This document shows positions 6,317 through 8,198 of a DNA stretch of 8,198 bases, in pieces; position 1 is the first letter of the stretch; every line of letters starts with the position of its first letter. The position numbers and the translations under genes are program-made. The notes beneath the pieces are model-generated. The model saw nothing but the letters and a program-made list of their open reading frames with translations. It searched no databases and was not told where the DNA came from. The stretch spans positions 1 through 8,198 of the forward strand of contig JAFRJF010000217.1 in the NCBI GenBank assembly GCA_017432405.1, written 5' to 3'. This DNA comes from Clostridia bacterium. GTDB taxonomy: Bacteria > Bacillota_A > Clostridia > Christensenellales > Aristaeellaceae.

Positions 6317-7350
6317 ACAAGAAGCAGAGCCTATTGAGCCGCATCATGAACCCGAAGTACATCATGGTGTACGCCACCGTGATCATCTTCCTGATCATCT
6401 ATGCCTACGGTGCGATCCGCTATGGCAGCATCGGCTTCACCACGCTGCGCACCTTCGTCAACTTCTTCTCCGACAACGCCTACTACGGCATCAGCGCCGT
6501 GGGCATGACTATGGTGCTGATCACCGGCGGCATCGACCTGTCGGTGGCTTCCGTGGCTTCGCTGACGGGCATGATCATCGCCTTTGGCTACGAGCGCATG
6601 GGCATCTCCCCGGTCGTCACCATGCTGTTCTCCATCGTGGTCGGCGTGGGCCTGGGTACCCTGATGGGCGCGGCGATCCACTACCTGAACGTGCCGCCCT
6701 TCATCACCACCCTGACAGGCAACTTCCTGGCCCGAGGCATCTGCAGCCTGATCTCCAGGGAGTCCATCAGCATCAACCACCCGCTGATCGATGCCCTGGC
6801 GGGCTTCAAGATCACGCTGTACCATATGGTGGACGGCGAGTGGGTGAAGATCAAGCCCATCACCAACATCAACCTCACGGTCATCATATTCATCGTGATG
6901 ATCATACTGGGCACCCTGCTGCTGCAGCACACCCGCTTCGGCCGTAACGTCTACGCCATCGGCGGCAGCGAATCCAGCGCCAAGCTGATGGGCCTGCCCG
7001 TGGGCAAGACCAAGGTGGCGGTCTACGCCATCAACGGCTTCTGCTCGGCGCTGGCCGGCATCGCCTATGTGCTGGTGGTCAAGTCCGGCTGGAACATGGC
7101 GCTGCAGGGCGGCGAATTGGAGGTCATTTCCAGCGCCGTCATCGGCGGCACGCTGCTCACCGGCGGCGTGGGCTACATGGTGGGCACGATGTTCGGCGTG
7201 CTGCTGAAATCGGTCATCCCCGCCATCATCAACTTCAACGGCACCCTGTCCTCCTGGTGGGGCAAGATCGCCACCGGCGCGCTGCTGCTGCTGTTCATCG
7301 TGATCCAGCAGCTGGTGGTCAGCTACACCGGCAAGAAGAAGGCGAGCTGA
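6313..7350 (+). CDS. yjfF: Sugar ABC transporter permease, YjfF-like
   Basis: Second half of the membrane channel, paired with YtfT. The 345-residue product has the usual length and the BPD_transp_2 pattern: first span about 16-33, the GMTMVLITGGIDLSVAS motif (64-80), LNVPPFITTLTGNFLARG (125-142), and the coupling region AIGGSESSAKLMG (215-227). Several stretches recall Escherichia coli YjfF in particular, such as SRESISINHP (148-157), VIGGTLLTGGVG (276-287) and NFNGTLSSWWGKIA (307-320). The GTG start at 6313 overlaps the ytfT stop by 4 nt and has AAAGGAGG (6296-6303) 9 nt upstream, so it is translationally coupled. It ends the transporter unit and is followed by a strong terminator. No extension like that of YtfT is present, so the asymmetry between the two permeases is specific to YtfT. 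Confidence 0.93.
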   Translation: MNKKQSLLSRIMNPKYIMVYATVIIFLIIYAYGAIRYGSIGFTTLRTFVNFFSDNAYYGISAVGMTMVLITGGIDLSVASVASLTGMIIAFGYERMGISPVVTMLFSIVVGVGLGTLMGAAIHYLNVPPFITTLTGNFLARGICSLISRESISINHPLIDALAGFKITLYHMVDGEWVKIKPITNINLTVIIFIVMIILGTLLLQHTRFGRNVYAIGGSESSAKLMGLPVGKTKVAVYAINGFCSALAGIAYVLVVKSGWNMALQGGELEVISSAVIGGTLLTGGVGYMVGTMFGVLLKSVIPAIINFNGTLSSWWGKIATGALLLLFIVIQQLVVSYTGKKKAS

Positions 7351-7358
7351 GCACAGCC

Positions 7359-7404
7359 TCCCCGATTCCCCGGCCCGGGCGGGTGGGGGAATCGGGGATT
7401 TGTC
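7359..7404 (+). terminator. Rho-independent terminator of the transporter operon
   Basis: TCCCCGATTCCCC (7359-7371) pairs perfectly with 7386-7398 over 13 bp. The 14-nt GC-rich loop contains GCCCGGGC and may fold further. TTTGTCTGTT follows. It begins 8 nt after the yjfF stop. Confidence 0.9.
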
Positions 7405-7422
7405 TGTTATTGCTTTCACGGG

Positions 7423-7451
7423 TTGCAATCATCGAAGAAATATGTTAAAAT
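7423..7451 (+). promoter_or_regulatory. Promoter of the DtxR/MntR-family gene
   Basis: TTGCAA (7423-7428, 4 of 6 to the -35) and TAAAAT (7446-7451) are 17 nt apart, with TG at 7443-7444 making an extended -10. Predicted transcription start is near 7458. No DtxR or MntR operator consensus is evident, so autoregulation is not shown. Confidence 0.7.
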
Positions 7452-7467
7452 GGATTTGCACTACAGG

Positions 7468-7481
7468 AAAGGAGACACATG
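7468..7481 (+). other. Strong ribosome binding site paired with an out-of-frame ATG
   Basis: AAAGGAGA (7468-7475) sits 3 nt before an ATG at 7479, a tight but usable spacing. That ATG, and the ATGs at 7500 and 7503 in the same frame, are in a different frame from the regulator gene beginning at 7516. The frame stays open inside the regulator until 7871 but encodes Arg/Gly-rich sequence typical of a shadow frame. See the finding on the regulator start. Confidence 0.5.
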
Positions 7482-7515
7482 GCCGGCGGCACCCGCGCCA
7501 TGATGGAATACCGCC

Positions 7516-7896
7516 ATGAGAATTCACAAATCCGCGGAGGACTACCTGGAGATGATCCTGCGCCTGAACGAGGAAAAGGGCTACGCCCGCTCTGTGGACA
7601 TCGCCACGGGCCTGGGCGTCAGCAAGCCCTCGGTGAGCGTGGCCATGAAGCAGCTGCGCGAGGGGGGCTACATCCTCATGGACAAGGACAACTACATCTC
7701 CCTGACCGACACCGGCATGGAGATCGCCCAGCGCATCTACGAGCGCCACAAGGTGCTCACCCGGATGCTGACGATGATCGGCGTGGACGAAAAGATCGCC
7801 GAGGACGACGCCTGCAAGGTGGAGCACGACATCTCCGTGCAGACCTTCACTGCACTCAAGGACCAGCTTGAGAAGATGGAGGCCAAGCGGCGGTAG
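7516..7896 (+). CDS. DtxR/MntR-family metal-dependent transcriptional regulator
   Basis: Metal-sensing repressor that, loaded with Mn(II) or Fe(II), binds operators of metal-uptake genes. The 126 residues consist of an N-terminal winged helix (about 1-62, with the recognition helix near SKPSVSVAMKQLRE, 36-49) and the metal-binding dimerisation domain; the SH3-like third domain of DtxR is absent, as in MntR (142 aa in Bacillus subtilis). Aligning by eye to MntR D8, E11, H77, E99, E102, H103 gives Asp9, Glu12, His78, Cys100, Glu103 and His104. Cys100 matches Cys102 of DtxR, Asp9 matches MntR, so the site is mixed and the metal cannot be called. The ATG at 7516 is the family's usual start (IHKSAEDYLE) and an in-frame stop at 7501 rules out a longer product, yet only a weak GGA (7505-7507) precedes it. 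It has its own promoter and no metal transporter next to it. Confidence 0.88.
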   Translation: MRIHKSAEDYLEMILRLNEEKGYARSVDIATGLGVSKPSVSVAMKQLREGGYILMDKDNYISLTDTGMEIAQRIYERHKVLTRMLTMIGVDEKIAEDDACKVEHDISVQTFTALKDQLEKMEAKRR

Positions 7897-7937
7897 GGGA
7901 GACGGGACCTGTCTCAGGGAGGAAGCTGCATCAAACA

Positions 7938-7974
7938 GCCGCAGGGACGCCGCAACGGCGCCCCTGCGGCCTTT
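7938..7974 (+). terminator. Terminator after the metal regulator
   Basis: GCCGCAGGGACGCCG (7938-7952) pairs with 7956-7970 over 15 bp with one A-C mismatch and a CAA loop, followed by CTTTAA. The T tract is short, but the stem is very strong and lies 42 nt after the stop. Confidence 0.7.
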
Positions 7975-7984
7975 AAGGCAGCAC

Positions 7985-8015
7985 ACAAAAACCCGAACCG
8001 CCACCGGTTCGGGTT
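7985..8015 (-). terminator. Terminator of the minus-strand tRNA operon
   Basis: An 11-bp perfect stem (AACCCGAACCG at 7990-8000 with 8005-8015, loop CCAC) is followed on the minus strand by a run of T residues reaching 7987. It lies 15 nt beyond the 3' end of the tRNA at 8031, so it should end tRNA transcription. Together with the plus-strand stem at 7938-7974 it separates converging units. Confidence 0.75.
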
Positions 8016-8030
8016 GTTGTGCATAAAAAG

Positions 8031-8104
8031 TGGAGCATAGGGGACTCGAACCCCTGACCTCTACACTGCCAGTGTAGCGCTCTAGCCAACTGAGCTAATG
8101 CCCC
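8031..8104 (-). tRNA. tRNA-Ala(GGC)
   Basis: Read on the minus strand, a full 74-nt cloverleaf is visible: acceptor GGGGCAT with ATGCTCC, D-arm GCTC/GAGC, anticodon stem CTACA/TGTAG around loop CTGGCAG, and T-arm AGGGG/CCCCT with TTCGAGT. The anticodon GGC (plus-strand 8068-8070) reads GCC and GCU, both alanine. The G3-U70 wobble pair, the main alanine identity element, is present, as is discriminator A. CCA is not encoded; the next bases are CTTTTT. Confidence 0.96.
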
Positions 8105-8131
8105 GTGTTCGCGGCGGGAGATGGGATTTGG

Positions 8132-8198
8132 TGGAGCATAGGGGACTCGAACCCCTGACCTCTACACTGCCAGTGTAGCGCTCTAGCCAACTGAGCTA
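8132..8198 (-). tRNA. tRNA-Ala(GGC), second copy, cut by the window edge
   Basis: All 67 visible bases are identical to the 3' part of the tRNA at 8031-8104, including anticodon GGC at 8169-8171. Only the first seven bases of the acceptor stem lie beyond the window. The 27-nt spacer between the copies fits one precursor transcript running leftward. Confidence 0.95.

Noticed and set aside
7423..7460. DtxR or MntR operator at the regulator's own promoter
   Set aside because: Only a 5-bp inverted TGCAA/TTGCA is present; it does not match either known operator consensus.
7479..7871. Gene starting at the ATG with the best ribosome binding site near the metal regulator
   Set aside because: Its product is an Arg/Gly/His-rich shadow of the regulator frame with no recognisable family; kept only as a finding on translation start.

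Overview
The window reads as chromosomal DNA of a GC-rich, Gram-positive-lineage bacterium, probably a member of the Clostridia. The evidence is a Gram-positive type LexA box in front of recA, strong GGAGG ribosome binding sites on most genes, extended -10 promoters, a Clostridia-style r1t-type phage holin and a DtxR/MntR regulator of clostridial type. The leader of the binding protein resembles non-lipidated binding proteins of Christensenellales-like Clostridia; that last placement is a guess from recall.

Layout. 1-346: end of a phage-type lysis module (C-terminus of a coiled-coil protein, then a small holin). 370-1649: recA with an SOS box, an extended -10 promoter and its own terminator; no recX follows. 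1650-1926: AT-rich intergenic stretch with a 43-bp palindrome, several smaller symmetric or repeated motifs and the ytfQ promoter. 1927-7350: a complete ABC importer in the order binding protein (ytfQ), double ATPase (ytfR), permease (ytfT), permease (yjfF), matching the Escherichia coli galactofuranose transporter ytfQRT-yjfF in gene content and protein motifs. A 341-nt gap after ytfQ holds a very stable hairpin, a REP-like inverted repeat and a second copy of the 43-bp palindrome in opposite orientation. 7359-7404: terminator. 7423-7896: a short DtxR/MntR-family metal-dependent regulator with its own promoter. 7938-8015: back-to-back terminators. 8031-8198: two identical tRNA-Ala(GGC) genes on the minus strand, the second cut by the window edge.

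How the genes work together. YtfQ should capture a furanose-form sugar outside the membrane, YtfT and YjfF form the channel and YtfR drives import. ytfQ has an AUG start and its own promoter, while ytfR, ytfT and yjfF start with UUG, GUG and GUG behind a strong hairpin, consistent with excess binding protein. No sugar-catabolic gene or sugar regulator is present, so the importer is an orphan within this window. recA, the metal regulator and the tRNAs are independent units.

Most unusual points: the paired 43-bp palindromes with compensatory base changes; a roughly 175-residue N-terminal extension on YtfT that adds two membrane spans and an Ala/Glu/Pro-rich outer loop; a binding protein without a lipobox; and a regulator whose best ribosome binding site points at an out-of-frame ATG.
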